Positions 11,926 to 23,554 of a stretch of DNA of 64,000 nucleotides are shown here, piece after piece (the stretch's first letter is position 1; the number at the start of each line of letters is the position of its first letter). The stretch comes from Hyalella azteca (lineage: Eukaryota; Arthropoda; Malacostraca; Amphipoda; Hyalellidae), in assembly GCF_000764305.2 (NCBI RefSeq), contig NW_025931632.1, positions 1-64,000 of the forward strand, written 5' to 3'. Under the pieces are notes generated by a model. That model made no database searches. It was not told where the DNA came from and worked only from the letters and a program-made list of their open reading frames with translations. The position numbers were made by a program, and so were the translations under genes.

Positions 11926-12257
11926 TTATGGACAATGAAAAACTTCCATCTTAATTTGTATATTATAGGAACCTTCCATACAGCAAAGATTTATTCTTTA
12001 TTTATTCAATTTATACAGAGTTGATAAAAACTATTAAGCCGGTGTTTTAAGCTTCTGTGGCGAACGCTTGTACGTAAAAATGGTTTTTCGTACCGTACAC
12101 ATGCACGATATTAAGTTTTCCCTCGCATTTAAATACATGAAGATCTGCGATTATTCTCCTTCAGTATTATAGTTGCCGTAATATTATTATAACTTTAGCG
12201 CTGGATAGTTAGAATAATAGCTTCGTATAATACACAAATTAGGAATAAAATTTACAT
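11926..12257 (+). repeat. Spacer between inverted arms, also part of repeat B
   Basis: The spacer is absent from the inverted arm but matches 16650-16930 directly, including ACATGCACGATATTAAGTTT and a TATTCTCCTTCAGTATTATA phrase. It is therefore the normal continuation of B, and the inversion breakpoint falls at its right edge. Confidence 0.65.
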
Positions 12258-13829
12258 TGACCATAACTGATGGCTTCGTGGAAGTATCGAATTGTCAGCT
12301 ACGCCACTAAACTGAGACTACCGTGTACCGTGTACGGTGTACCGTCTACCCGGAGGTACAAATGCTTCTCTCAAAGCATATCGCCTATCTATTGCACAAT
12401 AGCAATTCTCCTTGAATTTCAGTTTATTCGATATCCACGGCTTGCTCACAATGATGCATATAGGAAGTATGAGCCAAAAATTCATGGCGAATCCTGACCG
12501 CTGACGCCAGATGTATTGGGTCATGGGCATTCGTCATATCTTCTAACGGGGCATTGAATATAGTAGTTTACCACTCACGAACGGAGAATTTTCATTTTCT
12601 ACATAGAAAACTTTCATGGGTGAACTCATGTATTTTTTGAAGAAAACCTCACCTTCTCCGTTTGCATGTAATGCCGATGAAAACTATGAATTAATCTTCA
12701 ATTCTTCAACCATGATAATGAGAAAAAACGATATTTAATCGGCCGGTTTTCATCATCAAAATGCTACAATGCTAGAATGGTACAGCAAGGTACAGTCTAT
12801 TATAATTATCTTAAAAGGCATTACAGAGAAGACACACTGCAGTATGCACACAGATATTGACATAAAAAAAAAGAAGTAAAGTTTTAGTGTATGGAATTGT
12901 AAAATATGTATTTATGCTCGGTAAAATTTCGATCTGCCTCCCACTTATATTTAGAATATGATTCATTTTTTTCAGTATGTATTTGGTAAATGATTTGATG
13001 CTGTCTGTGCCGACTTAAACATCATGGACAGTCCTGACCTCCATGTTATGCAGCGCTGTTGTTGGGTGCACGCGCCCTGCCTGTTCCTGGCCAACGTCAC
13101 ATCAAGCAAGTTTAGTTTGTTTAATTTTAATTAAATAATGGTTTAACCTATTTTCTACTTAGAATTAATTATGATCACTTTTTCCGTTATTATAATTTTT
13201 ATTATCAGTTTTATTTTTGGTTATATTTGTATATTAACTAGGATCAGTATTTTTTCAGTGCCATATGTGTATAGGATTGCTGACATTGTGAAGAGAAACT
13301 CACGACTCTCACTCACTTAACACCGTATATCAAATGTAACTCACTCACCTTGTCAAAATTACCGTACAACAATTTTATTAGAAATCTGAGTGGCGGGGAG
13401 CAAAATATGTTATCGCCCCTTGGAATAGTTTGATACAATTTCTTCTAACCAACTAAACACTTTTTATTATTTCTTGCAGCTTAATACAAATATAAATTAT
13501 ATTATCATGGCGCTGTATAATTCAACGGCAGGCATGCTTGTTGCAAGAGAATTAAGTTAGTATAAATAAATCGTCGTAATATCTAACGCAATAAATACCA
13601 ATGGCAAGATATGCGGGGTCGCTTATGTTAGCCGCAGTTATGTGGCGCTGTTGCCACCTGTCGTCAGCGGCGGACTAAACCCAGCCCGCGTTACCCGTTG
13701 AAATGAATAATGTGACTCGTCGTCGCAGGTCGCATTCAGCGTTTCTGATGAATCTATTTATCCATAATAAATAAATTAGTGAACGGTTGATTATCATAGT
13801 AAGCATGGTTCATGGTTGGGAATGAGTAT
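12258..13829 (-). repeat. Repeat B, inverted arm
   Basis: This is the reverse complement of most of 10003-11925, beginning with ACCATAACTGATGGCTTCG and ending at the single N at 13830. With the left arm it makes an imperfect palindrome with a 332 bp centre. Confidence 0.75.
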
Positions 13830-13830
13830 N
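13830..13830. other. Single N, probable unsized assembly gap
   Basis: Left of the N the sequence is inverted B. Right of it, within about 70 bp, the sequence is the inverted head of A. In the direct copy these parts are separated by the rest of A plus the tail, about 3.3 kb (roughly 6700-10000), so the N coincides with a missing middle. Confidence 0.6.
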
Positions 13831-14083
13831 CCAACAAGATAAGTTTAGTAAAGAACAGCTTTTTTACGTATACCACACTCACTTAGTCAACGAATCCCTG
13901 TCCTCGGATTCATATTGATTTATTAACGAACATCACTATCTTCGTAATGTATAACCGATTGCTTCGTCGATGTATCGAAGACTTGCGATCTAACGGTTGT
14001 TCTAACGTGCAAAAATCGTATAGTTTATCCATTCTGAACAATAGAAACAAGATGGTTTAGTCCGCCGCTGACGACCAGGCGGA
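13831..14083 (-). repeat. Inverted head of repeat A, partial
   Basis: From about 13905 to 14083 the reverse complement matches 6560-6720 and 17270-17440: the GC-rich head, an ATTGTTCAG phrase, and TTCGACGAAGC spacing. The GC-rich head is cut at 14083, and a hairpin pair follows at once. Confidence 0.65.
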
Positions 14084-14131
14084 CACCGATATATTAATCG
14101 GATGGCACCGATTAATATATCGGTGCCATCC
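14084..14131. repeat. Two overlapping perfect hairpins
   Basis: CACCGATATATTAATCGG (14084-14101) pairs perfectly with 14108-14125 across a 6-base loop. Alternatively GGATGGCACCGAT (14100-14112) pairs with ATCGGTGCCATCC (14119-14131) across TAATAT. The two share bases and exclude each other. They sit at the edge of an inverted repeat block. Confidence 0.8.
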
Positions 14132-15340
14132 AATATTACCTCTTGACATCAACGTGACTTTATTTTCTTGTTCATGACACTAACTCATGCGAGTTATAAA
14201 ATTATTTTATTAGATATTTCGGTCAACATATGAACAACAAAATCAAACATATGTTCGACCGGATGATTCCAATGGATAAATATTATTCCTCAAGAATCAT
14301 GCAAAAAGCCATTTTGTACGTTGCGTTATTCGACTGTAGGAAGCGTGAGCAAAGTTTTCAGTGAAAAAATAGTTCACGATAGAAAAAGTGTGTTATTCTT
14401 ATCTGGATTTGACATAACACGCTGCTATAATACATAGAATCACATAAATAATTGTTAATTATCATCTTAGCCAAACTTGTTTTTCGGGCGCTTCGAACAA
14501 AATCGTTTGAATATATAAGTGAATTATAAGCCAATTGCTATTTGCCGTAGCTAAGATTAAGTCAGTATTATTAGAATGTCCGGTTACAATTAAAAAGTTT
14601 CAATACCGAAGGCATCGCTCCGCTCCTAACTCTCATCAGTTATTAATTGCCAGCTGCATTGGCATCTCGGGAATGCATCCTTCAATATGTTAAACATAGA
14701 GATTGAGGAGGGTGACAAAATTATTTTGAGGGACTGATGACTGCATGATTGAATTAATTAGAAAAAAATAAGTAACTGATGAATATTAAATTTAGCTATA
14801 ATGTATGAAAGTAATTGAGTATATATAGATATTGCGCTTTCATTCCCTTAACCTTATTTATAATAAATATTAATATATTCATTCCTTAATATATTTATTT
14901 GATCTTGAGCCCCTCTGAATGAGCCAAAACGGGCATATGAACTCATAGTATTAATCATATATTTCAAGTGGCTTGCAAACAATTGAAAAAAGTATTTCTA
15001 AAACGAAAAAAATTCATTTGGGGACTAAAGTATAAACGAGACATAAGTAGGGTTATATGAAAAAATATATATAACGTAATTATATGCCTAAGGTAATAAT
15101 TACCTGGTAATTTAAGTTCAGAATGTTGCTTCATATCGCTGCTCTAGTCATTGAGTTCTTCACTCATGAAACATTGCGTGTTGAAGTTTGTTGCCAAGAG
15201 GCGGTCGTGTTCGTAGGAAAACAACGAATATTCCATCATGAAAAAGTTAACCTAAGACCATATTTAGTTCATACCTAGATCTATATCAATACATTTAAAG
15301 TTTTTGCTAAAACATTGCATGATTTTTGGAGCTCACTGCC
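14132..15340 (+). repeat. Degenerate direct copy of the end of A and its tail
   Basis: The part 14600-14770 resembles 8060-8220 (GCATCGCTCC followed by a TCAGTTAT phrase, then GGGAGGGTGACAAA-type sequence). The part 15060-15340 resembles 8960-9240. No gene is visible. Confidence 0.5.
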
Positions 15341-17252
15341 GCACACGGACAATGAGTTCTCTCGAAATCAATCGTTTATAAAGGCACTCGATGCTATACG
15401 TGACCGTCGCTGCAGGTCGTCCGCAGTTATGCGTTGCTGTTGAACAGCACAGCCTCGCGTGATCTGACTGACATTTGGCGACCAAATTCACATCATACAT
15501 TGTATATAATAATAAATAAATAAATAAGGTGAACTAACAATTATCTTCAGATATCAAGCTGCAGGTTATTCGCAAAATGTATTGCGTAGTAATTTACCTC
15601 GACGAATGGGAAATTAAAGATATTTTTACATTTTCTCTGAAATTAACTGGCTATTTTTTCCTCCGAACTAAATGATGCAAAAAATCATTATTGCTGATGT
15701 GACGGGATCAATAAAGTACTTATTTACGCAGTCGGAACATATATATCAAATCTTCTACCAAATACAGTCAGAATAAATACATCAACATCATCTCCTAAAA
15801 TATAAGTGAGATGCTGATCAAAATCATACCGAGCATGAACACTTATTTTATAATCCCATACACTAAAACTTTACTTCTTTCATCTTGAATGTCAATGTCT
15901 GTGACTTCTCTGCAATGCCTTTTAAGATAATTGATAATTATAATGGACCGTACCTTGCATGTACCATTGTATCATTTTGCTAGTGAAACCAGGCCAATTA
16001 AATATCGTTTTTGCCGACTATTATGGTTGAAAAATTGAAGATTAATTCAAAGTTGTCATTGGCATTACAAGCAAACGATAGTTAATTTTTTTAAACGAGG
16101 CATTGAATATAGTAGTCTACCACTTACCGACAGAGAAACTTTCGTTGTAACGTAGAAATCTTGCATAAAAAAACTCCAGTATTTTTAAGCGCATATTCTC
16201 ATTTCTGAAAAAAATGCCCTATTGTGCTCGTCATGTCCGTCCGTCCGTCCGTCCGTCTGTCCGTATGTCCGTCCGTCTGTCCGTGACTTCACGTTTTCAT
16301 CGATTTTGAGAAAATCCGCTCTCTGTCACTCATTGCAGTGAGTGCTGAGTTATATTTTTTAAGACGAATGCTCATGGCCCAATACATCTGGCGTCAGCCG
16401 TCAGGAATCGCTATAAATTTTGGCCCAAAACTCCTATAGGGCATTATAGGCACCATTGTGAGCAAGCAGTTGATATCTATTTCACTGAAATTCAAGTAGA
16501 ATTGCTGTTGTGCAATAGATAGTCGATATGCTCTGAGGAGAGAAGCTTTTGTACCTTTGGATAGACGGTTAGTCACAGGACACAGAATAGTTGCACAACT
16601 GACACATACATACAACCAGCGATCCTCGAAGCCATCAGTTCTGGTTATGTTACTTATGTACAATGAAAACTTCCATGTTAATTTGTATATTATAGGAAGC
16701 TTCCATACAGCAAAGGTTTCTACGTTATTATTCAATTTGATAACGAGTACATTACAACTATTAAGCCGATGTTTTCGGTAACTATGGCCAACACTTGTGC
16801 TTAAAATGGTAATTCATACCGTACACATGCACGATATTAAGTTTTCCCTTGCCTTTAGTTACCTGAAAACCTGCTATTATTCTCCTTCAGTATTATAGGT
16901 GCCATAATATTATTCTAACTTCTGCGCAGTATTTTATCGTGTTTAGTTTTGTTGCTATTTTGTAGAAACTGTGCCATGGATTTGTTCAATATTAGCTGCG
17001 CATAATGGAATGCATATACGAAGAACGGGAAGAAATTGAATATTTGCCATCATCACATTATTGACGGAATTATTTAATGTGAGATCTAACTTCATAGAAG
17101 CAAATTGAATAACCTGTCTGTCACGTAGCTGTGCTGTTGGTCGGTGGCAGCTATGAGGCGCTGTTGTGGCCTGTTCTTCCCGTGGCCTGAATGACGGGCC
17201 CTGACACACACTGACTGACTTGACTGACATATATATACTATTTATTATATAT
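15341..17252 (+). repeat. Repeat B, direct copy
   Basis: From about 15770 to 16930 the sequence follows 10840-12220: landmarks near 15860 (CATACACTA), 16383 (CATCTGGCGTCAGCCGTCAGG region), 16625 (CGAAGCCATCAGTT) and 16820. It is interrupted by MITE-2 at 16186-16360. A GC-rich GGCGCTGTTG segment recurs near 17157 just before the next A copy. Confidence 0.65.
16186..16360. mobile_element. MITE-2 with GTCC/GTCT simple-repeat core
   Basis: It starts with a GCGCATATTCTC end, has a run of GTCCGTCC/GTCTGTCC units at about 16229-16283, and closes with CACTCATTGCAGTGAGTGCT then AGTTATA. Related copies are at 37371-37499 and 56091-56256 in the other orientation. In the matching position of the left B arm (near 11655) the element is absent, so it inserted after the B copies separated. 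Confidence 0.7.
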
Positions 17253-18716
17253 AGTTAGGTGGCGCTGTTGCCACCTGGTCGTCAGCGGCGGACTACACCA
17301 TCATGTTTCGATTGTTCAGGATGAAGAAAAAATACGACTCTTTGCTCGTTAGAATAAACGTTTGATCGCAAATCTTTGATACTTCGACGAAGCAAACGGT
17401 TATACAATACGAAGATAGTGATATTCTTTAATAAACTATTGAAACACTATTCAAAGCAAAAATTTATATTTTACCATCCATTTTTATCAAGTATTTTAGA
17501 AGCGAAAGCCGGCGTCTTTATCGCCTGTGGCGAACGCATAATGGCAATGGATCGGTACAGTACACATGCACGGTATTCAAGTGATCATTTGCCGAATGCA
17601 GAGTCACCTAGGAACTGGTAATCTCATGTAAAACAGTTAAAGTTAACTCGAGAAAAATCATATATTCTTATTAAACAGATAGAATAGATTAAGCCGAGAT
17701 AAACCATATATTTATAAAAAGTCGGACAGGTTGAATGACAACATAAATTCATATAAAATAAATGGTTCAATTCATTCATCACTGGTCAACAATTCAATGG
17801 CTCAACTACTAAGTTAAGTTGAGACAAATCATATATTCATATGAAACAGATAGATGGAGCGGAGATAAACCATATATTATATAAAGTAGGATAAGATGAA
17901 TGACAACTTAAATTCATATAAAATAAATGGTTCAATAGTAGATAAACTCAATTAAAAGGCTAATGATTTCGACCTATGTACACTTCTGCGCAGCTTTATA
18001 AGTTCAATGAGCCGCACATCATTGACTCGTAGGAGTCACAAAATTTTAAATCGAGGCGGATTTAAATTTTAACTGGGTAAAAAGGTGTGTACGAAGTGGA
18101 CCGATATCATCTGATGAATTTTATTACATAGTTTTGCAGAAAATAAGATTTAGCTCGTAGGGACTCCACACGCAATGATAAATAAGGAAGAAATAATATT
18201 TAAAAAAAAATATTTGATTGCGAGCTCTTTGTTATTTTTGATGATTTTGATGGATATATTTTGGAAATGTGCCCAGTTTAGAAACGTTTTATTGAGCGGT
18301 AACTATAAAATACATACAAAATGTTACCATCTTGTATTCAAATCTGTTTTTATATAGCATTGTACCAAATCTCATTAAATAACAGATAATAATTAGACAA
18401 TTGTAAATTTGACTAAGCTAATGAATAAGCTCCCGTGATAAAAATGTTCCGTTAAGTTTTACTGGACTCAATAGTGAACGCATGGCTAAGCTCCCAATTT
18501 ACTTCAGTTATCCATTGCAAGCTACAGCGACGGCAATGGGCTGGTTCATTTGTAATGTAATTCATGTATATTAAGGCGAGACAAACCTATTTTCAGAGGA
18601 GCTGATGACGGGATTGAATTATTTACAACGTATTACAATACAGGACTTTACTTATTTTGCTAATTCACATTGTTGATGTATTCCATCTCACTCCATACGC
18701 TGATCCTGTGCATTTT
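17253..18716 (+). repeat. Repeat A, direct copy 3
   Basis: It matches 6560-8820 without the 380 bp insertion of copy 1 and without the hAT element. A local duplication of about 150 bp gives two versions of GAGA-AAATCATATATTC...AAATAAATGGTTCAA (about 17640-17945). No conserved coding frame. Confidence 0.7.
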
Positions 18717-18788
18717 ATATAATATAATATAATATGATATAATATAATATAATATAATATAATATAATATAATATAATATAATATAAT
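18717..18788. repeat. Pentanucleotide microsatellite (ATAAT)n
   Basis: About 14 nearly perfect tandem copies with one interruption (GATAT). The TATAA content is a by-product of the repeat, not evidence of a promoter. Confidence 0.95.
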
Positions 18789-18894
18789 CTATTACGAACC
18801 TTATAACCCGCGGATCCGGAGCGCTTCCATACGAGTTGCCTTGCAAGAAATGCGGATGCCGACGTTGCACAAGTTTGGATGGGCTGCATCATTA

Positions 18895-19068
18895 TGTACG
18901 TACAGCATCATCATTATGCGTATACTATACGTACAACATCATCATTATAGTGTATTATACGTACAACATCATCATTATACGTATATTATACGTATAGCAT
19001 CATCATTATACGTATATTATACGTATAGCATCATCAGTATACGTATATTATACGTATAGCATCATTGT
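18895..19068. repeat. About 31 bp minisatellite with palindromic core
   Basis: Five to six copies of a unit containing CATCATCATTATACGTATA. Each unit carries TATACGTATA, a perfect 10 bp palindrome, so the array has many self-complementary sites. Confidence 0.9.
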
Positions 19069-20566
19069 GAAGTATAGCAGCATCACAAGCTGCTATTTTG
19101 AGGCATTTGCTCGATATGAAGCTTGACCAGGAATTAATATGCAAGGAGTTGTGCAGTTACGCACCAGGGGAAATGAGTGAGTCAGTTTTCATAATAGGAA
19201 TATGTTTTTTTGCCTTTTTGCGTGCCATTTTGCACCAGTTTGGTCCAGTAAAAAGTCTTATCATTGCTGCGTCCGCTCTATGCTAGTGCTGTGGATAAGA
19301 AAGTGTATGACTGCTCGAACAATATTACCAACTCTTTCTTATGAGTGCGCTATTGCCTGGGACGGTAATTCAAACCCTTATCAGTAGAGTGATCAATTTC
19401 ATCAAATTATTCGAATAAATAACATATCATTCGGTCAGCAACAATACTTTCTCAGACAAAAAATTTTTAACCGTTGTTTTACTCATAATATAAATCTTTA
19501 TAATTATTGCCTTACTTTTGTTTAATACATTTTCACTCGCCTCAACTATCAGGCAACGTCTGTTCGAAATTAAATTTAGGGGGTATGCAAATCAAATTCA
19601 AGTAGGCAGGTCGCATTTATAAACTACGGTTAATGTTACAGGCTTAAAGTAGACAGGATACGAGGTAGTATAATGGATAATGGTACAAAGTGAATATAAA
19701 TAGATAAGTGAACTCGTGGGACAAGGTTCAGTCCTAAAGATCTGACCTGCTCAAGATACAGGCCTAAATTAATATCGATGCAATTATTTTGATTTGTCTT
19801 CACTTAGTTCAATTTTCCAAGCATAAATGCAAACATCCATAATTTTATCCTAAAACTACAAAGACACAAATATTGCCTAACGCTTATAAGCTCACCTGCT
19901 CAGTGTGGGAGAATAGGGTCGACAATTTTATTCAGGAGACCCAGCACCGAGCAAAGTGACGGAATTGAAGAAAAAAGCTATACATTCATGGATCATTTAA
20001 ACTTATGAAACATGCACACTGATCAACATGCAATTCGTGTACCACAGATGTGTTTTCTGAAATGCCGACGTAATCCTCATCGTTGGCCCGCGGTCAACAG
20101 ATGTATGATAAGTCATGAATTAGTTGGATTAATTAGTCACGGAAATGTATCGTGAACGCTTTCTTCGGTTTCACTACAGTTTATCCCACACATAATATCA
20201 GAATATCACCGAAGCAGTCGGCGTAAGATACAGGAATGCCATGTATCCTGATCCCTCCTGATCAGCGAGCATAAATTTATATGTTATTTATGACGAATTG
20301 TTCACGCGTTTTTTATGTGATAGCAATATTCTCAAAACCTGTTGTATTTTCGCCACACATCGTCAAACAAATAAGACATATAATCATTGGTTTTTTATTC
20401 TCTTTATTTTAACTTGATATGCATTTATATTTTATTATTAATTTCGGCACAAATGACTTGAATCGAGAGTTTCGACGACCTTGCGTTTTCACAGAGCCAG
20501 TAAGTTGCAATCCTTCCAAGCGGTTCAGTGCGTTCGAGGTCTGTTTAATTACTTGTATCACTCTGT
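19069..20566. other. Unassigned single-copy sequence
   Basis: A plus-strand frame near 19078-19180 is open but has no ATG-anchored support. I see no repeats or known motifs. Confidence 0.4.
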
Positions 20567-20983
20567 ATGATTATACGAAAGATATATTTTGCCCTGACAT
20601 TCTCGCTAGCAATCCAAATTAAGGTGTTTAGGACAAACACATTCTACATGAATAGATTTTCAATATTTATTCATCATTTCATCCATTTTTTTCCATTTTA
20701 TCAATTAAAAGCCAGCCTGATATTAAAATGTGATGTTATTTCATCAGAAAGATTCTTTGCAAAGACGGAGCCAACAGCGTGTAATAAAGAAGGAATATTG
20801 TTGACGTCCGTGGAAATTCTTTTGTCATCCATGACGCCCCATCAGCTCAGTGAACTCCATCACGATAAAAAAAAGGCTCACGCTGGAAGGCCATCAAAAA
20901 TTGCCACCGCATTCAAGGATCACAGTATAAGTCGACGAGGAAATCCGCACAATTTATTGCTTTCCAAGTTTCACAAAAACTAA
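20567..20983 (+). CDS. Unassigned 138-codon open frame
   Basis: This is the longest ATG-started open frame in the window. The first half is hydrophobic and aromatic (MIIRKIYFALTFSLAIQIKV at the N-terminus, which could pass as a signal or membrane segment). The second half is more polar and basic, with HAGRPSKIATAFKDHSISRR near the end and more balanced codon use. The stop is followed after 63 bp by AATAAA (21047-21052). I recognise no family. In AT-rich DNA of this length a frame of this size can occur by chance, and no paralog is present for a conservation test. Confidence 0.25.
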   Translation: MIIRKIYFALTFSLAIQIKVFRTNTFYMNRFSIFIHHFIHFFPFYQLKASLILKCDVISSERFFAKTEPTACNKEGILLTSVEILLSSMTPHQLSELHHDKKKAHAGRPSKIATAFKDHSISRRGNPHNLLLSKFHKN

Positions 20984-21041
20984 ATATTTTCCCTGTCTGC
21001 AAAATGCCAATTGATCAGTTCGAGTTTCGGTATATTATGCC

Positions 21042-21065
21042 GCTGCAATAAAGTTTATTTGCAGC
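21042..21065. promoter_or_regulatory. PolyA-type signal inside a near-palindrome
   Basis: GCTGC, AATAAA, then TTTATT and GCAGC form an almost perfect inverted repeat around one base. It follows the 138-codon frame. A similar CTGCAATAAAGT phrase occurs at 6111-6122. Confidence 0.35.
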
Positions 21066-21732
21066 AGGAGAAAAATGGACTCAAAACTGAACATTTTCAT
21101 TGACGGGCCGATATTTTGTTGGCTGTTGCACGAAAACTTGTGATGTCTGTTGCCTGTTTAACCGACGGCTCCTGCTTCAAGGCTTCACTTCGACACGACC
21201 ATGTGATGGAAGTGCAAGTATTTCATAAATCACACAATATCGTCCTACATGCGACATGGATCACAGGGATGAGGGTTTCATCTCTCAGATATTGTGTCAA
21301 TAGGAATATATCGTTACATATATTCTCCTTCGTACAGCTTATTGATCTAGTCTTAATATTGTCTTCATAAATGCTAATGTTTGGACCATTTTGTTAGATA
21401 AGGTAACAGAGTTTTTGTTCTTTCAATCTCAAAAATTAATGTCAATACTGGATTTTTGTTATAATAATGGGAAATGCTGAATTTTGTGATAATAATGTGA
21501 ATATTATTTAACAGAGGCGCTCAGCTGAGGTTCTGAACTAAATGCAATGATGTCACGATTGTTTCTTGATGATGTCATTAACCTCTATACAAAGATCAAT
21601 TATATTTTGAGGACCGAATTCCTTCTGGTCTTTACTCTCTTGCAAGAGTAGACGATTGCTTAATTGGAACATGACGTGCGCTCGCACCAGACTATCAAAA
21701 TGAAGAAAACAATTAATTAAATTCTATTTCGG
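21066..21732. other. Unassigned single-copy sequence
   Basis: Nothing supported. It ends where the large duplication begins. Confidence 0.4.
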
Positions 21733-22618
21733 GACTCGCAATTCATTTTGCCAGCTGAAATTCCCGTTAAGGGATGCGTGCAATCTAAATGAACGAATCA
21801 ATGTTCTTCGGGAATATTTCGTTACCAACCGTCGCAGTTCCCGAAGCCTTTGTAAATTCAAACATCAAAAGCTTTTCATGGTATGGTGGTAATTTAACGC
21901 TATATTCAAAGTTATATTGATACCTAAATTTATCGTTAATGGCAGTTAATTCGTTCAAACCACGAAATTAAACAAAAAATATCCGCCTTTAGGATTGAAA
22001 CAGGGAGAATTTTTACGCCGAGTTGAAATTTTACAGGAAGGGAATTTTGAATTAATAGAACACATTACCCATTCTTAAATTAATTTTCCGAAAGAATCTT
22101 TATGGTAAAAATAGCAGCGAAAATTTGGCTATGAAAATCAAACGGGAAAAATCTTTTAGTGAGCGAGAACCTGACACCAGACTTGTTACACGAAAAATAT
22201 CTTGCAATTGCCTGAAATTATCATTCAGTCAGAATCTTTCAGCAGGAAGTTGCGCAAATCAATTTATTATATGAATCTAATATCAAGAGTCTTACGCACT
22301 CCATGAATCCTGGAGAAACAGTTTCCTAGCAATGATGATACGGAGCATATTTTCCCAGCGACGTCAACACGAAGATTCTCTCAGCCGCTCGATGTTTAGT
22401 TTGGATTCGTGTAGACCTGGGCTCACACTTTCAAAAAAAGTTAAGAGATCGTAAGGTCATCAGCCAATCATTGACGGCCTTTCAAGCAATATCCACCAAT
22501 CATAGACAAGAAAATAGAGCGTAAGTACTTACGTTCACTTAGCCAGTTTTGAAAGTATGGCCCAGCCTGAATACTTAATTCTTCGCTCAGTGGTCAGTGG
22601 CACCAACTTGCGACCACT

Positions 22619-22840
22619 GTGCGGGAGCCGCTGTTCATAAAGCCGCCTAGTTTATTAAGAGACTCTCAGACCGCATTGTCCTGGTTGGCAAGCCACCATC
22701 CATTAATTCTTCGCTATTGCACAATCATACGTGTTATTCTGGCTTTTAAAACAACCCGAAAGCTGCAGTTGTGTTGGTCACTTGACAATGCAAGGTTAGA
22801 CCGGCTTAGTGGTGGAGCGTATATATATAACACGGCATAA
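22619..22840 (+). pseudogene. Possible RNase H-like relic of a retrotransposon, copy 1
   Basis: A frame without a convincing start codon reads RDSQTALSWLASHHPLI, then KTTRKLQLCWSL and DNARLDRLS. The spacing of DSQTAL, HPLI and an LCW motif resembles the RNase H domain of non-LTR retrotransposons (DSQSAL ... HPLV ... FCWVPSH). The catalytic E and the final D-containing motif are not evident. The frame stays open in copy 2, but both copies are too short and lack neighbours such as reverse transcriptase. Convergent similarity is possible. Confidence 0.3.
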
Positions 22841-23368
22841 GTTATCGTAATTATGTAGATATTTACTTACTTCTGTTATATATTGGTGTGTTAATTCTGG
22901 TCAAGAAGCTTTTACAATGAGTAAAGTGGAGATACATTGGGTCGTAAAAATTTATGACTGGAGAATGCAACGGATTCTGAAATATACCTAAAATAATTAA
23001 GTCTATGTAAATTTTGCACTTAAATTCCGCATTTGCTGCAGAGAGCGACAGTTTTTAGTTATTATGAAGCTTGTTGAACCGCCTGCACTGTGCATCCAGT
23101 GGTCGTGTAGTAGAGTCGTGCAGTGGTCGTGCATCCAGTGGTCGTGTGTATCCTCAGTGTAGTAGAGAACCTGCTGGTTAATATCAGCCTTGCATATCAG
23201 CATCTTATCAGCGGCATACCAGCACTGATTAAAGCCTGCTCACATTTCACAGGAATGAAGAAATTCTGCGCGGCTGAATTTGTAATATCAAGAGTAACGC
23301 GAGGCGGGGACCGTTGTAGCCCACGATCTACCTTATTCGTGTGGCCCGAACATTACACAGCACCCGCC

Positions 23369-23554
23369 GGAGGCCACATCACCAGAGGCCACATCACCTT
23401 AGGCCACATCACCAGAGGCCACATCGCCTTAGGCTACATCACCAGAGGCCACATCACCAGAGGCCACATCGCCTTAGGCTACATCACCAGAGGCCACATC
23501 ACCGGATGCCAAATCACCGGAGGCCACATCACCGGAGGCCACATCATCGGAGGA
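23369..23554. repeat. 15 bp minisatellite, copy 1, about 12 units
   Basis: Unit GGCCACATCACCAGA with regular variants ending CCTTA and CCGGA. Because the period is a multiple of three, several frames stay open through it. On the minus strand the CTTAG variants introduce stops. Upstream, a 33 bp piece containing TGCATCCAGTGGTCGTG is itself doubled (about 23090-23150). Confidence 0.95.

Noticed and set aside
16394..16735. 113-codon minus-strand frame
   Set aside because: Lies in repeat B and is not preserved in the other B copies.
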